NCBI GenBank assembly: GCA_964022265.1
Contig: CAXHZX010000010.1
Span: forward strand, 1 to 64,000
Length of the DNA: 64,000 nucleotides
Reading direction: 5' to 3'
Origin: Njordibacter sp964022265
GTDB taxonomy: Bacteria > Pseudomonadota > Gammaproteobacteria > Pseudomonadales > Balneatricaceae
In this document: piece after piece, positions 7,883 to 15,525 of the stretch
Numbering within the stretch: the first letter of the stretch is position 1
How the letters are laid out: each line of letters opens with the position of its first letter
Notes under the pieces: generated by a model
The model's database searches: none
Told to the model about the DNA's origin: nothing
Seen by the model: the letters and a program-made list of their open reading frames with translations, nothing else
Program-made: the position numbers and the translations under genes

Positions 7883-8146
7883 ATGTCAGCTACTGATCAG
7901 TCTCGTCTCGCCACTGGCCGGGTAATCAGCAACAAGATGGAGAAATCTATCACTGTTCTGATTGAACGTCGCGTTAAGCACCCGATCTATCACAAGTATG
8001 TGAAGCGTTCTACTAAGCTTCATGCACATGATGAGAACAACGAGTGCAACACCGGTGACCTAGTAACTATTGGTGAAACACGCCCGATTTCAAAGACTAA
8101 GTCTTGGTCTTTGGTAAAAATTGAAGAAAGCGTAGCAAAGGTGTAG
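7883..8146 (+). CDS. rpsQ: 30S ribosomal protein S17
   Basis: Primary 16S rRNA-binding protein of the 30S body, OB fold. 87 residues (E. coli 84), with GRVISNKMEKSITVLIERRVKHP and the conserved 'GDLVTIGETRPISKTKSW'. Last gene of the S10 operon in the classical layout; followed by a 102-base spacer before the spc operon. Confidence 0.97.
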   Translation: MSATDQSRLATGRVISNKMEKSITVLIERRVKHPIYHKYVKRSTKLHAHDENNECNTGDLVTIGETRPISKTKSWSLVKIEESVAKV

Positions 8147-8159
8147 AATACCTGCCTCG

Positions 8160-8205
8160 CTTCTAGGGTTCCCCAATTTCGGACGCCAAAATTAGAAGTT
8201 TTTCT
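8160..8205 (+). other. Inverted repeat in the rpsQ-rplN spacer
   Basis: CTTCTA (8160-8165) pairs with TAGAAG (8193-8198), which is followed by TTTTT. Between them AATTTCGG can pair with CCAAAATT across an ACG loop. This may be a weak terminator or attenuator between the S10 and spc operons. No strong promoter is visible behind it; TATAGT near 8231 is only a weak -10 candidate. Confidence 0.4.
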
Positions 8206-8248
8206 GGTTAAAGTGAAAGAAATTGGCCCTTATAGTTTGGAGTAAACA

Positions 8249-8617
8249 ATGATTCAAACAGAATCAATGCTAGACGTTGCTGATAACAGCGGCGCCAAGC
8301 GTGTACAGTGCATCAAGGTACTCGGCGGTTCTCATCGTCGTTACGCAGGCATCGGCGATGTCATCAAAATTACCGTTAAGGAAGCTATTCCTCGCGGTAA
8401 GGTGAAGAAAGGCCAGGTGCTTAAAGCTGTTGTAGTACGGACCCGTAAAGGTGTGCGTCGTCCGGATGGTTCTATCATCCGTTTCGATGTGAACTCAGCT
8501 GTGTTGTTAAACGCATCTGACGCCCCTATCGGCACACGTATCTTCGGCCCAGTAACTCGTGAGTTACGTACCGAGAAATTTATGAAAATTATTTCCCTGG
8601 CACCTGAAGTACTTTAA
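8249..8617 (+). CDS. rplN: 50S ribosomal protein L14
   Basis: 50S protein forming intersubunit bridges with 16S rRNA. 122 residues (E. coli 123), beginning MIQTESMLDVADNSGA, with the conserved RTRKGVRRPDGS and GTRIFGPVTRELR segments. First gene of the spc operon. The ribosome-binding site is TTTGGAGTAA (8236-8245). Confidence 0.98.
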   Translation: MIQTESMLDVADNSGAKRVQCIKVLGGSHRRYAGIGDVIKITVKEAIPRGKVKKGQVLKAVVVRTRKGVRRPDGSIIRFDVNSAVLLNASDAPIGTRIFGPVTRELRTEKFMKIISLAPEVL

Positions 8618-8685
8618 AGCTCTTAGCGGAGCTTCAACTGCCCTTTTGCACAATGGGTAGAGTAAAGAGCGCAGTAGCGCTCTTT
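8617..8685 (+). other. Two hairpins in the rplN-rplX spacer
   Basis: The spacer holds a 6-bp hairpin starting at the rplN stop (AAGCTC ... GAGCTT, 8617-8634) and a perfect 9-bp hairpin AAAGAGCGC-AGTA-GCGCTCTTT (8664-8685). No T-run follows the second, so neither is a standard terminator. Possible roles are RNase processing or ribosomal-protein binding. Confidence 0.45.
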
Positions 8686-8719
8686 CTAGTATGAGAAGGT
8701 TGTAGGAAAGGATAAAACA

Positions 8720-9034
8720 ATGCTTAAAATTAAGCGCGATGACGAAGTAATCGTTATTGCAGGTAAAGACAAGGGCAAACGCGGCGTCGTCGCGAAAGTT
8801 CTGGATGGTCGTTTTATTGTGACTGGCATCAACATGGTTAAGAAAAACCAGAAGCCAAATCCAATGACCAACCAACCTGGCGGCATCATTGACATGGAAG
8901 CACCTATTGCTGCCTCTAATGTTGCTATTTTCAATTCCGCGACTGGCAAGGGCGACCGTGTTGGCTTCAAGATTCTTGAAGACGGTACAAAGGTACGTAT
9001 CTACAAGTCCAGCGGCGAAGTGATCGGCGCATAA
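8720..9034 (+). CDS. rplX: 50S ribosomal protein L24
   Basis: Assembly-initiating 50S protein with a KOW motif. 104 residues, as in E. coli; the KOW segment EVIVIAGKDKGKRGVV lies at about residues 9-24. The ribosome-binding site is AGGAAAGGAT (8703-8712). Confidence 0.97.
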   Translation: MLKIKRDDEVIVIAGKDKGKRGVVAKVLDGRFIVTGINMVKKNQKPNPMTNQPGGIIDMEAPIAASNVAIFNSATGKGDRVGFKILEDGTKVRIYKSSGEVIGA

Positions 9035-9047
9035 GGGGATACGGACT

Positions 9048-9587
9048 ATGTCAAGACTAAAAGCATTATATACAAACGAAGTAGCAGCTAAGCTTAAAGA
9101 AGAGCTTAAGTTAGCTAACGTTAACGAAATCCCAAAGATCACCAAAATCACCTTGAACATGGGTGTGGGTGAAGGCATTGGCGACAAGAAGATGATCGAT
9201 AACGCAGTAGCTGATTTAGAAGCTATCTCAGGTCAAAAAGTTGTTGTTACCCTAGCGCGTAAGTCTATTGCAGGCTTTAAAGTGCGTGAAGGTTGGCCTG
9301 TAGGTTGTAAGGTTACTTTGCGTGGCCAGCAAATGTGGGAATTCTTCGACCGGTTGGTAGATATTTCTATCCCTCGTATCCGTGACTTCCGTGGCTTAAA
9401 TCCTAAGTCATTTGATGGTCGTGGTAACTACAGCATGGGTGTGCGTGAGCAGATCATTTTCCCTGAAATCGAATACGATAAAGTGGATAAGCTACGCGGT
9501 TTAGATATCACTATTACCACCACAGCACGTAACAACGTGGAAGGTTTGGCGCTGCTTACAGCTCTTAACTTCCCGTTCAAAAAGTAG
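9048..9587 (+). CDS. rplE: 50S ribosomal protein L5
   Basis: 5S rRNA-binding protein of the central protuberance that contacts P-site tRNA. 179 residues, same as E. coli, with the conserved VTLRGQQMWEF and FPEIEYDKVDKLRGLDI segments. In E. coli the S8 feedback site lies around the rplX-rplE junction; here this junction is only 13 bases and I cannot confirm a site. Confidence 0.98.
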   Translation: MSRLKALYTNEVAAKLKEELKLANVNEIPKITKITLNMGVGEGIGDKKMIDNAVADLEAISGQKVVVTLARKSIAGFKVREGWPVGCKVTLRGQQMWEFFDRLVDISIPRIRDFRGLNPKSFDGRGNYSMGVREQIIFPEIEYDKVDKLRGLDITITTTARNNVEGLALLTALNFPFKK

Positions 9588-9596
9588 GGCGATAAC

Positions 9597-9902
9597 ATGG
9601 CTAAATCTTCCATGAAGGCGCGTGAAGACAAGCGTGCAAAAACTGTTTCACAGTTTGCCGCTAAGCGCGCAGCAATTAAAGCAATTTTAAATGACGTTAA
9701 CACTAGCGATGAAGATCGTTGGGATGCGCAAATGGCTTTGCAGAAGTTGCCTCGCAACGCAAGCCCAGTGCGTCAAATGCGTCGTTGTCAAATCACAGGT
9801 CGTCCACATGCGGTTTACCGCAAGTTCGGCCTATCACGTATCAAGCTTCGTGAAGCTGCGATGCGTGGTGATGTACCAGGGCTTAAGAAAGCCTCTTGGT
9901 AA
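9597..9902 (+). CDS. rpsN: 30S ribosomal protein S14, zinc-free form
   Basis: 30S head protein. 101 residues, the length of the long zinc-independent (C-) type; only one Cys (in RRCQITGRPHAVYRKFG) is present, so the four-Cys zinc site of the C+ type is absent. Zinc limitation would therefore not affect this protein. Confidence 0.97.
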   Translation: MAKSSMKAREDKRAKTVSQFAAKRAAIKAILNDVNTSDEDRWDAQMALQKLPRNASPVRQMRRCQITGRPHAVYRKFGLSRIKLREAAMRGDVPGLKKASW

Positions 9903-9908
9903 AAAGTT

Positions 9909-9964
9909 GGCTGCGAAGTTTTTTAGCTTCGCGGCCGATTTTAAAATCGGGTGGTTGGAAACCA
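9909..9964 (+). other. Cluster of hairpins in the rpsN-rpsH spacer
   Basis: Three consecutive dyads fill the first half of this 151-base spacer: a 10-bp stem (GGCTGCGAAG with CTTCGCGGCC, 9909-9936), a perfect 16-bp palindrome CCGATTTTAAAATCGG (9935-9950), and TGGTT-GGA-AACCA (9952-9964). None has a terminal T-run outside a loop. The remaining bases before rpsH show nothing further. Confidence 0.5.
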
Positions 9965-10053
9965 AAGTCAATCCCGGCTTTAGGTCTAATCACGCTTATG
10001 TAAAGCATGCCTTTGTGTATGTGGCACGTAAGTTATAAATGGAGCTCACTAAA

Positions 10054-10446
10054 ATGAGTATGCAAGACACATTAGCGGATATGATCACTCGCATCCGTAA
10101 TGCGCACATGGCTGGTAAAGTATCAGTGACTATGCCTTCTTCAAAGTTGAAGGTGTCAGTAGCGCAGGTCCTAAAGAGTGAAGGCTATATCGGTGACATC
10201 TCAGTTGCTGAAGGTACCAAGCCTGAACTGACCATCACTTTGAAATATTACGAAGGCAAGCCTGTAATCGAAAAGATTGTTCGCGTTTCTAAGCCTTCTC
10301 TACGCGTGTACAAAGGCGCTGCTTCTATTCCTACTGTTGAAGGTGGTTTAGGCGTAGCAATCGTAACAACTTCTCATGGCGTCATGACCGACCGCGCAGC
10401 TCGTGCTGCTGGTATCGGTGGTGAAGTTATTTGTACTGTATTCTAA
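10054..10446 (+). CDS. rpsH: 30S ribosomal protein S8
   Basis: Central 30S assembly protein, and in E. coli the translational repressor of the spc operon. From ATG 10054 (MSMQDTLADMITRIRNA) it has 130 residues, exactly the E. coli length and N-terminus; an ATG at 10039 in the same frame lies before the GGAG ribosome-binding site and is rejected. The C-terminus has the conserved TSHGVMTDRAARAAGIGGE. Confidence 0.98.
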   Translation: MSMQDTLADMITRIRNAHMAGKVSVTMPSSKLKVSVAQVLKSEGYIGDISVAEGTKPELTITLKYYEGKPVIEKIVRVSKPSLRVYKGAASIPTVEGGLGVAIVTTSHGVMTDRAARAAGIGGEVICTVF

Positions 10447-10455
10447 GGAGTTGTC

Positions 10456-10989
10456 ATGTCACGAGTAGCAAAAAACCCGGTGGCTTTGCCCACAGGCGTA
10501 ACAGTTACAGTTAATGGTCAAGATTTGACTGTTAAAGGCAGCAAAGGTTCTTTGGACTTGGCACTACACCAAGACATAGAAGTAAACCAAGCTGACAATG
10601 TAGTCACCTTCGGTGCTCGCAACAACAGTAAGTTTGCTGTCGCTATGTCAGGCACAACGCGTGCTCTAGTGAACAACATGGTGACTGGCGTTTCTGCAGG
10701 ATTCGCCAAAACTTTGTTGTTACAAGGTGTTGGTTATCGTGCTGCTGTAAAAGGTTCTGTACTTAATCTAACTTTGGGTTTTTCTCACCCAGTAGATTAC
10801 CAACTACCTGAAGGCATCACTGCTGAGTGCCCTAACCAAACTACAGTCGTAGTTTCCGGTGTCGACAAGCAACAAGTTGGCCAAGTGGCCGCTGAGATTC
10901 GCGCCTTCCGTCCACCAGAGCCATACAAAGGTAAGGGTGTACGTTATGCAGACGAGCATGTGCGTCGTAAAGAAGCTAAGAAGAAGTAA
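10456..10989 (+). CDS. rplF: 50S ribosomal protein L6
   Basis: 50S protein near the sarcin-ricin loop, with two L6 folds. 177 residues, same as E. coli, starting MSRVAKNPVALPTGV and ending in the basic tail after EPYKGKGVRYADEHVRRKE. Confidence 0.98.
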   Translation: MSRVAKNPVALPTGVTVTVNGQDLTVKGSKGSLDLALHQDIEVNQADNVVTFGARNNSKFAVAMSGTTRALVNNMVTGVSAGFAKTLLLQGVGYRAAVKGSVLNLTLGFSHPVDYQLPEGITAECPNQTTVVVSGVDKQQVGQVAAEIRAFRPPEPYKGKGVRYADEHVRRKEAKKK

Positions 10990-11001
10990 GGTAGGTTACT
11001 G

Positions 11002-11349
11002 ATGGAAAAGAAAATTGCACGTATACGTCGCGCTGCCCGCGCACGTTATAAGATGCGTGACCTAGGCGTGACTCGCTTGTGTGTTAACCGCACACCGCAG
11101 CACATCTACGCACAAGTCATTTCTGGCGACGGTTCTCAAGTATTAGCGCAAGCTTCTACTCTAGACTCTAGCTTGCGCTCTGGTACTACAAGCAACGCTG
11201 CGGCGGCTGCTCAAGTAGGTGCTTTGATCGCAGCTCGCGCTAAAGAAGCAGGTGTCGAGTCGGTTGCGTTTGACCGTTCTGGATTTAAATACCACGGCCG
11301 AGTGAAGGCGTTGGCTGATGCCGCGCGTGAAGCTGGCTTGCAGTTCTAA
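11002..11349 (+). CDS. rplR: 50S ribosomal protein L18
   Basis: 5S rRNA-binding protein of the central protuberance. 115 residues (E. coli 117), with RIRRAARARYKMRDLG near the N-terminus and FDRSGFKYHGRVKALADAAR near the C-terminus, both typical. Confidence 0.97.
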   Translation: MEKKIARIRRAARARYKMRDLGVTRLCVNRTPQHIYAQVISGDGSQVLAQASTLDSSLRSGTTSNAAAAAQVGALIAARAKEAGVESVAFDRSGFKYHGRVKALADAAREAGLQF

Positions 11350-11361
11350 GGAAATATGACA

Positions 11362-11862
11362 ATGGCTAACATTGAACAGAAAGACGGCGACTTGCAAGAA
11401 AGCTTAGTGCAGGTTAACCGTGTATCTAAAGTAGTTAAAGGTGGTCGTATCTTTAGCTTTACCGCTTTAACAGTGGTAGGTGACGGCGCAGGCCGTGTAG
11501 GTTTTGGACGTGGTAAGGCTCGTGAAGTGCCTGCTGCAATTCAAAAAGCTATGGAAGCTGCGCGTCGCAACATGATCACAGTGGAATTGGACGGTACTAC
11601 TCTCCAATACCCAATTAAAGCTCGCCATGGTGCCTCTAAGGTATACATGCAGCCAGCATCTGAAGGTACCGGTGTAATTGCTGGTGGTGCGATGCGTGCT
11701 GTATTAGAAATGGCGGGTGTCCATAACGTATTAGCTAAGTGCTACGGTTCTACCAATCCGGTTAACGTGGTGCGTGCAACATTCAATGGCCTTAAAGCCA
11801 TGAACTCTCCAGAAGAGATTGCAGCTAAGCGTGGTAAAACTGTCGAAGAAATTTTGGGGTAG
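11362..11862 (+). CDS. rpsE: 30S ribosomal protein S5
   Basis: 30S protein important for decoding accuracy and the mRNA entry helicase. The ATG at 11362 (MANIEQKDGDLQE) gives 166 residues (E. coli 167) and lies 8 bases after AAGGAA; the ATG at 11356 is only 2 bases from it. The double-stranded-RNA-binding-like domain holds VKGGRIFSFTALTVVGDG. Confidence 0.97.
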   Translation: MANIEQKDGDLQESLVQVNRVSKVVKGGRIFSFTALTVVGDGAGRVGFGRGKAREVPAAIQKAMEAARRNMITVELDGTTLQYPIKARHGASKVYMQPASEGTGVIAGGAMRAVLEMAGVHNVLAKCYGSTNPVNVVRATFNGLKAMNSPEEIAAKRGKTVEEILG

Positions 11863-11868
11863 ATAGTC

Positions 11869-12060
11869 ATGGCAGCAAAAAAGTCTATGATCAAGGTCAC
11901 CCTTGTACGCAGCGTGCATGGCAAATTGCCACGTCACCGTGATTGCGTCAAAGGTCTCGGCCTAAAGCGCATGTGGCATACAGTGGAAGTAGAAGATACT
12001 CCATCTGTACGTGGCATGATCAATAAGGTCAACTACATGGTTCGCGTTGAAGGCGAATAA
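11869..12060 (+). CDS. rpmD: 50S ribosomal protein L30
   Basis: Small 50S protein. 63 residues (E. coli 59) with GLGLKRMWHTVEVEDTPSVRG, the family signature. Begins six bases after rpsE ends. Confidence 0.96.
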   Translation: MAAKKSMIKVTLVRSVHGKLPRHRDCVKGLGLKRMWHTVEVEDTPSVRGMINKVNYMVRVEGE

Positions 12061-12070
12061 GGGAATTGAT

Positions 12071-12505
12071 ATGCGTTTAAATACTCTATCCCCAGCCGAA
12101 GGATCTACCCACGCGCCAAAACGCGTAGGTCGTGGCATCGGGTCAGGTTTGGGCAAGACAGGTGGCCGTGGTCACAAAGGTCAAAAGTCTCGTTCTGGCG
12201 GCAGTGTTAAGCCAGGATTTGAAGGCGGCCAGATGCCTCTACAAAGGCGTCTACCAAAGTTCGGTTTTACTTCACGCAAAGCTGCTTTTGTAGCTGAAGT
12301 GCGGTTAAGTGAATTGGCAAGCATGAATGTTGACGTGATCGACTTAGCAGCGCTTCAAGCCGCTAACGTGATCAACGATCGCATGAAAGATGCCAAAATC
12401 ATCCTTAGTGGCGAGTTAACTAAAGCAGTTACTGTTAAAGGTTTACGCGTAACTAAAGGCGCAGCAGCTGCTATTGAAGCTGCTGGCGGTAAGATCGAGG
12501 CATAG
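12071..12505 (+). CDS. rplO: 50S ribosomal protein L15
   Basis: 50S assembly protein with a Gly- and Arg-rich N-terminal extension (GRGIGSGLGKTGGRGHKGQ) buried in 23S rRNA. 144 residues from ATG 12071, exactly the E. coli length; the frame is open a little further upstream into rpmD, but GGGAATTGAT precedes this ATG. Confidence 0.98.
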   Translation: MRLNTLSPAEGSTHAPKRVGRGIGSGLGKTGGRGHKGQKSRSGGSVKPGFEGGQMPLQRRLPKFGFTSRKAAFVAEVRLSELASMNVDVIDLAALQAANVINDRMKDAKIILSGELTKAVTVKGLRVTKGAAAAIEAAGGKIEA

Positions 12506-12506
12506 T

Positions 12507-13832
12507 ATGGCAAAGCAAGGTAAATCGCCAGCTGGCAATCAAGGTGGACTAAGTGAGCTATGGTCTCGCTTACGTGTCGTTCTGATCGCTATTTTGGTTT
12601 ATCGTATTGGGGCACACATTCCAGTTCCTGGGATTAATCCTGACCGCCTTGCCGCTATGTTTGAGCAGAATCAAGGCACCATCTTGAGCATGTTTAACAT
12701 GTTCTCAGGTGGAGCATTGGAGCGCATGAGTATCTTGGCGTTGGGCATTATGCCTTACATTTCAGCCTCGATAATCATGCAGCTCATGACTGTGGTAAGC
12801 CCACAGTTAGAGCAGCTGAAGAAGGAAGGTGAAGCTGGTCGACGGAAAATTAGTCAATACACCCGCTACGGTACTGTAATATTAGCAACAGTACAGTCTC
12901 TAGCTATGGCGGTCGGTCTTGCAGGCCAAGGCATTGCCTTTAATGCAGACCTCAGCTTTTATTTCGTTGCAGTCGTAACCTTGGTGTCTGGTGCAGTATT
13001 CTTAATGTGGCTTGGTGAACAAGTGACAGAAAAGGGTATTGGTAACGGCATCTCAATACTCATCTTTGCAGGTATCGTTTCAGGTCTTCCTGGTGCGATC
13101 GGTCAATCATTTGAGTCTGCCCGTCAGGGTGACTTAAATATTATCGCCCTGTTAGCAATTGCTTTACTGGCCCTAGTTACCATCGCATTTATTGTGTTTA
13201 TGGAACGTGGGCAGCGTCGGATCACCATTAATTATGCCAAGCGTCAGCAAGGTAATAAGGTGTTCGCAGCTCAGTCTAGCCACTTGCCTTTAAAGGTGAA
13301 TATGGCGGGGGTTATTCCGCCAATTTTCGCATCGGCCATTTTATTACTACCGGCTTCAATCGGTCAGTGGTTTGGTCAAGCAGATAGCATGGAATGGGTG
13401 CAGGATATTTCTTTGGCGCTAGCGCCAGGTCAGCCTCTATACATACTTCTGTTTGCGGTAAGTATTGTGTTCTTTTGCTTCTTTTATACCGCATTGGTCT
13501 TTAACCCAAAAGACGTGGCGGATAACTTGAAGAAGTCTGGGGCGTTTATCCCAGGCATTCGCCCAGGTGATCAATCGGCGCGTTACATCGACACTGTTTT
13601 AGGTCGTCTAACGTTATTTGGTGCACTTTACATTACTGCGGTCTCGCTAATGCCTCAGTTCTTAGTAATTGCATGGAATGTGCCGTTTTACTTTGGTGGT
13701 ACATCACTACTGATCGTTGTGGTTGTGGTCATGGATTTCATGTCACAAGTTCAATCTCACTTGATGTCAAACCAGTATAGTTCCCTGATGAAGAAATCGA
13801 ATTTAAAGGGTAACGGCGGTCTTTTAGGTTAA
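12507..13832 (+). CDS. secY: Protein translocase subunit SecY
   Basis: Pore-forming subunit of the SecYEG channel in the inner membrane. 441 residues (E. coli 443) with ten hydrophobic segments. The cytoplasmic loop GQRRITINYAKRQ and the stretch FNPKDVADNLKKSGAFIPGIRPG are characteristic. It starts at ATG 12507, one base after the rplO stop; the frame remains open upstream within rplO, but the family start MAKQ fits here. Confidence 0.98.
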   Translation: MAKQGKSPAGNQGGLSELWSRLRVVLIAILVYRIGAHIPVPGINPDRLAAMFEQNQGTILSMFNMFSGGALERMSILALGIMPYISASIIMQLMTVVSPQLEQLKKEGEAGRRKISQYTRYGTVILATVQSLAMAVGLAGQGIAFNADLSFYFVAVVTLVSGAVFLMWLGEQVTEKGIGNGISILIFAGIVSGLPGAIGQSFESARQGDLNIIALLAIALLALVTIAFIVFMERGQRRITINYAKRQQGNKVFAAQSSHLPLKVNMAGVIPPIFASAILLLPASIGQWFGQADSMEWVQDISLALAPGQPLYILLFAVSIVFFCFFYTALVFNPKDVADNLKKSGAFIPGIRPGDQSARYIDTVLGRLTLFGALYITAVSLMPQFLVIAWNVPFYFGGTSLLIVVVVVMDFMSQVQSHLMSNQYSSLMKKSNLKGNGGLLG

Positions 13833-13866
13833 GCCCCCGGTTACCCCAAGAATTTAGGAGTTCGAA

Positions 13867-13983
13867 ATGAAAGTACGTGCATCTGTTAAGAAAATGTGCC
13901 GAAACTGTAAAATCGTACGTCGCAGCGGTGTAGTTCGAGTGATCTGCAAAGTTGAACCACGTCATAAGCAACGCCAAGGCTAA
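13867..13983 (+). CDS. rpmJ: 50S ribosomal protein L36, zinc-binding form
   Basis: Tiny 38-residue protein, the E. coli length. It begins MKVRASVKKMCRNCK and keeps the C-x2-C...C...H zinc ligands (Cys11, Cys14, Cys27, His32), so it is the zinc-requiring (C+) type. Preceded by TTAGGAGTT. It closes the spc operon. Confidence 0.97.
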   Translation: MKVRASVKKMCRNCKIVRRSGVVRVICKVEPRHKQRQG

Positions 13984-13989
13984 GCTGAA

Positions 13990-14019
13990 TTGACGCGGGT
14001 AGGTTGGTGGATGTATAAT
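13990..14019 (+). promoter_or_regulatory. Predicted sigma-70 promoter of the alpha operon
   Basis: TTGACG (13990-13995), an 18-base spacer and TATAAT (14014-14019) form a near-consensus promoter. The leader to rpsM is about 60 bases and contains a 5-bp hairpin GCACT-TTTTG-AGTGC (14055-14069) just before the ribosome-binding site. In E. coli the S4 protein binds a pseudoknot in this leader; whether this sequence folds so is untested. Confidence 0.8.
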
Positions 14020-14088
14020 TCGCCGCCTTCTGTGACGAAGAGAATAAAAACGAAGCACTTTTTGAGTGCCTCGAACGGAGTAAATTGA

Positions 14089-14445
14089 ATGGCTCGTATA
14101 GCTGGCGTCAATATTCCAGACAATAAGCACACGGTTATCTCGTTGACTTATGTTTTTGGTATTGGCCGACCTACAGCTCAAAAGATCTGTGATGACCTCA
14201 AAATTGAGGGAAGCACTAAGGTCCGTGATTTGGGCGAAGAGAAACTAGATGAGATTCGTAACGTCATTGCTGCAATGAACGTAGAAGGCGATTTGCGCCG
14301 CGAAATCTCAATGAACATTAAGCGTCTAATGGACTTAGGTTGTTATCGTGGATTGCGTCACCGTCGTAGCTTACCGCTACGTGGTCAACGCACCAAGACT
14401 AACGCGCGGACCCGTAAAGGGCCGACTAAGCCAATTCGCAAATAG
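14089..14445 (+). CDS. rpsM: 30S ribosomal protein S13
   Basis: 30S head protein contacting the 50S subunit and P-site tRNA. 118 residues, same as E. coli, beginning MARIAGVNIPDNKH and ending in a basic tail after GLRHRRSLPLRGQRTKTNART. First gene of the alpha operon, with CGGAG (14076-14080) as ribosome-binding site. Confidence 0.98.
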   Translation: MARIAGVNIPDNKHTVISLTYVFGIGRPTAQKICDDLKIEGSTKVRDLGEEKLDEIRNVIAAMNVEGDLRREISMNIKRLMDLGCYRGLRHRRSLPLRGQRTKTNARTRKGPTKPIRK

Positions 14446-14464
14446 CTAAGTACAGGATATCAAC

Positions 14465-14854
14465 ATGGCTAAGCCAGGTACTCGTACACGTAAAAAAGTT
14501 AAAAAGCAGGTAGCGGATGGCCTTGCGCACATTCACGCTTCTTTTAACAACACGATCGTTACTTTAACCGATCGCCAGGGCAACACACTAAGCTGGGCAA
14601 CAGCTGGTGGTTCTGGTTTCCGTGGCTCTCGTAAGAGCACGCCTTTTGCCGCCCAGGTGGCTGCAGAACGTGCTGGAAAAGCAGCAATGGAATTTGGATT
14701 GAAGAACATTGATGTATTTGTTAAAGGCCCAGGACCAGGACGTGAGTCTGCGGTTCGTGCTTTAAACGGTTGCGGCCTTAAGGTTGCTAACATTACAGAC
14801 GTGACTCCAATTCCACATAATGGTTGTCGCCCGCCTAAAAAGCGTCGCGTATAA
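14465..14854 (+). CDS. rpsK: 30S ribosomal protein S11
   Basis: 30S platform protein near the E site. 129 residues, as in E. coli, with HIHASFNNTIVTLTDRQGN and the conserved C-terminus TPIPHNGCRPPKKRRV. Confidence 0.98.
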   Translation: MAKPGTRTRKKVKKQVADGLAHIHASFNNTIVTLTDRQGNTLSWATAGGSGFRGSRKSTPFAAQVAAERAGKAAMEFGLKNIDVFVKGPGPGRESAVRALNGCGLKVANITDVTPIPHNGCRPPKKRRV

Positions 14855-14868
14855 AGGGGTAGGATCAA

Positions 14869-15489
14869 ATGGCAAGATATATTGGACCCGTTTGCAAGCT
14901 GTCTCGACGTGAAGGAACAGATTTGTTCCTCAAGAGCGGTGTGCGAGCATTAGATTCAAAATGTAAAGCTGAAACCATTCCAGGTGTCCACGGCGCACGC
15001 CGTAGTCGTCTGTCTGAGTTCGGCACACAGTTACGTGAAAAGCAAAAAGTTCGTCGTATGTACGGTGTTCTTGAGCGTCAATTCCGTAACTACTATAAAG
15101 AAGCGGACCGTCTTAAAGGCGCAACAGGTACTAACTTGTTGAGCTTGTTAGAGACGCGTTTAGATAACGTTGTATACCGTATGGGCTTTGGCTCAACGCG
15201 TGCTGAAGCACGTCAAATTGTTTCTCATAAGAGCATTTTGGTTAACGGTCAGACTGTAAACATCCCAAGCTACAAAGTAGCTGAAGGTGACGTAATCTCT
15301 ATCCGTGAAAAGGCAAAATCGCAGTTGCGCATTAAGAGCGCTCTAGAACTAGCAGCACAACGTGCAGCTGTAGAGTGGTGTGATGTAGATACGACTAAGC
15401 TTGAGGGTACATTTAAAAGTGTTCCTGAGCGTAGCGAACTGCCAGCTGAAATTAATGAGCAATTAATCGTAGAACTTTACTCTAAGTAA
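14869..15489 (+). CDS. rpsD: 30S ribosomal protein S4
   Basis: Primary 16S rRNA-binding protein and, in E. coli, translational repressor of the alpha operon and an antiterminator of rRNA transcription. 206 residues, same as E. coli. It begins MARYIGPVCKLSRREG and has an S4 RNA-binding domain around residues 95-155 (RLDNVVYRMGFGSTRAEARQ). Confidence 0.98.
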   Translation: MARYIGPVCKLSRREGTDLFLKSGVRALDSKCKAETIPGVHGARRSRLSEFGTQLREKQKVRRMYGVLERQFRNYYKEADRLKGATGTNLLSLLETRLDNVVYRMGFGSTRAEARQIVSHKSILVNGQTVNIPSYKVAEGDVISIREKAKSQLRIKSALELAAQRAAVEWCDVDTTKLEGTFKSVPERSELPAEINEQLIVELYSK

Positions 15490-15525
15490 TCTCTATTATT
15501 AACTGCCCCAGTGAAAGGTGAGTCC

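Noticed and set aside
8564..9187. Long minus-strand open frame opposite rplX and rplE
   Set aside because: It is a reading-frame shadow of highly expressed ribosomal genes with no start signals and no recognisable product.
9691..10038. Open frame reading from rpsN into the following spacer
   Set aside because: It is out of frame with S14, has no ribosome-binding site, and the spacer part consists of hairpins.
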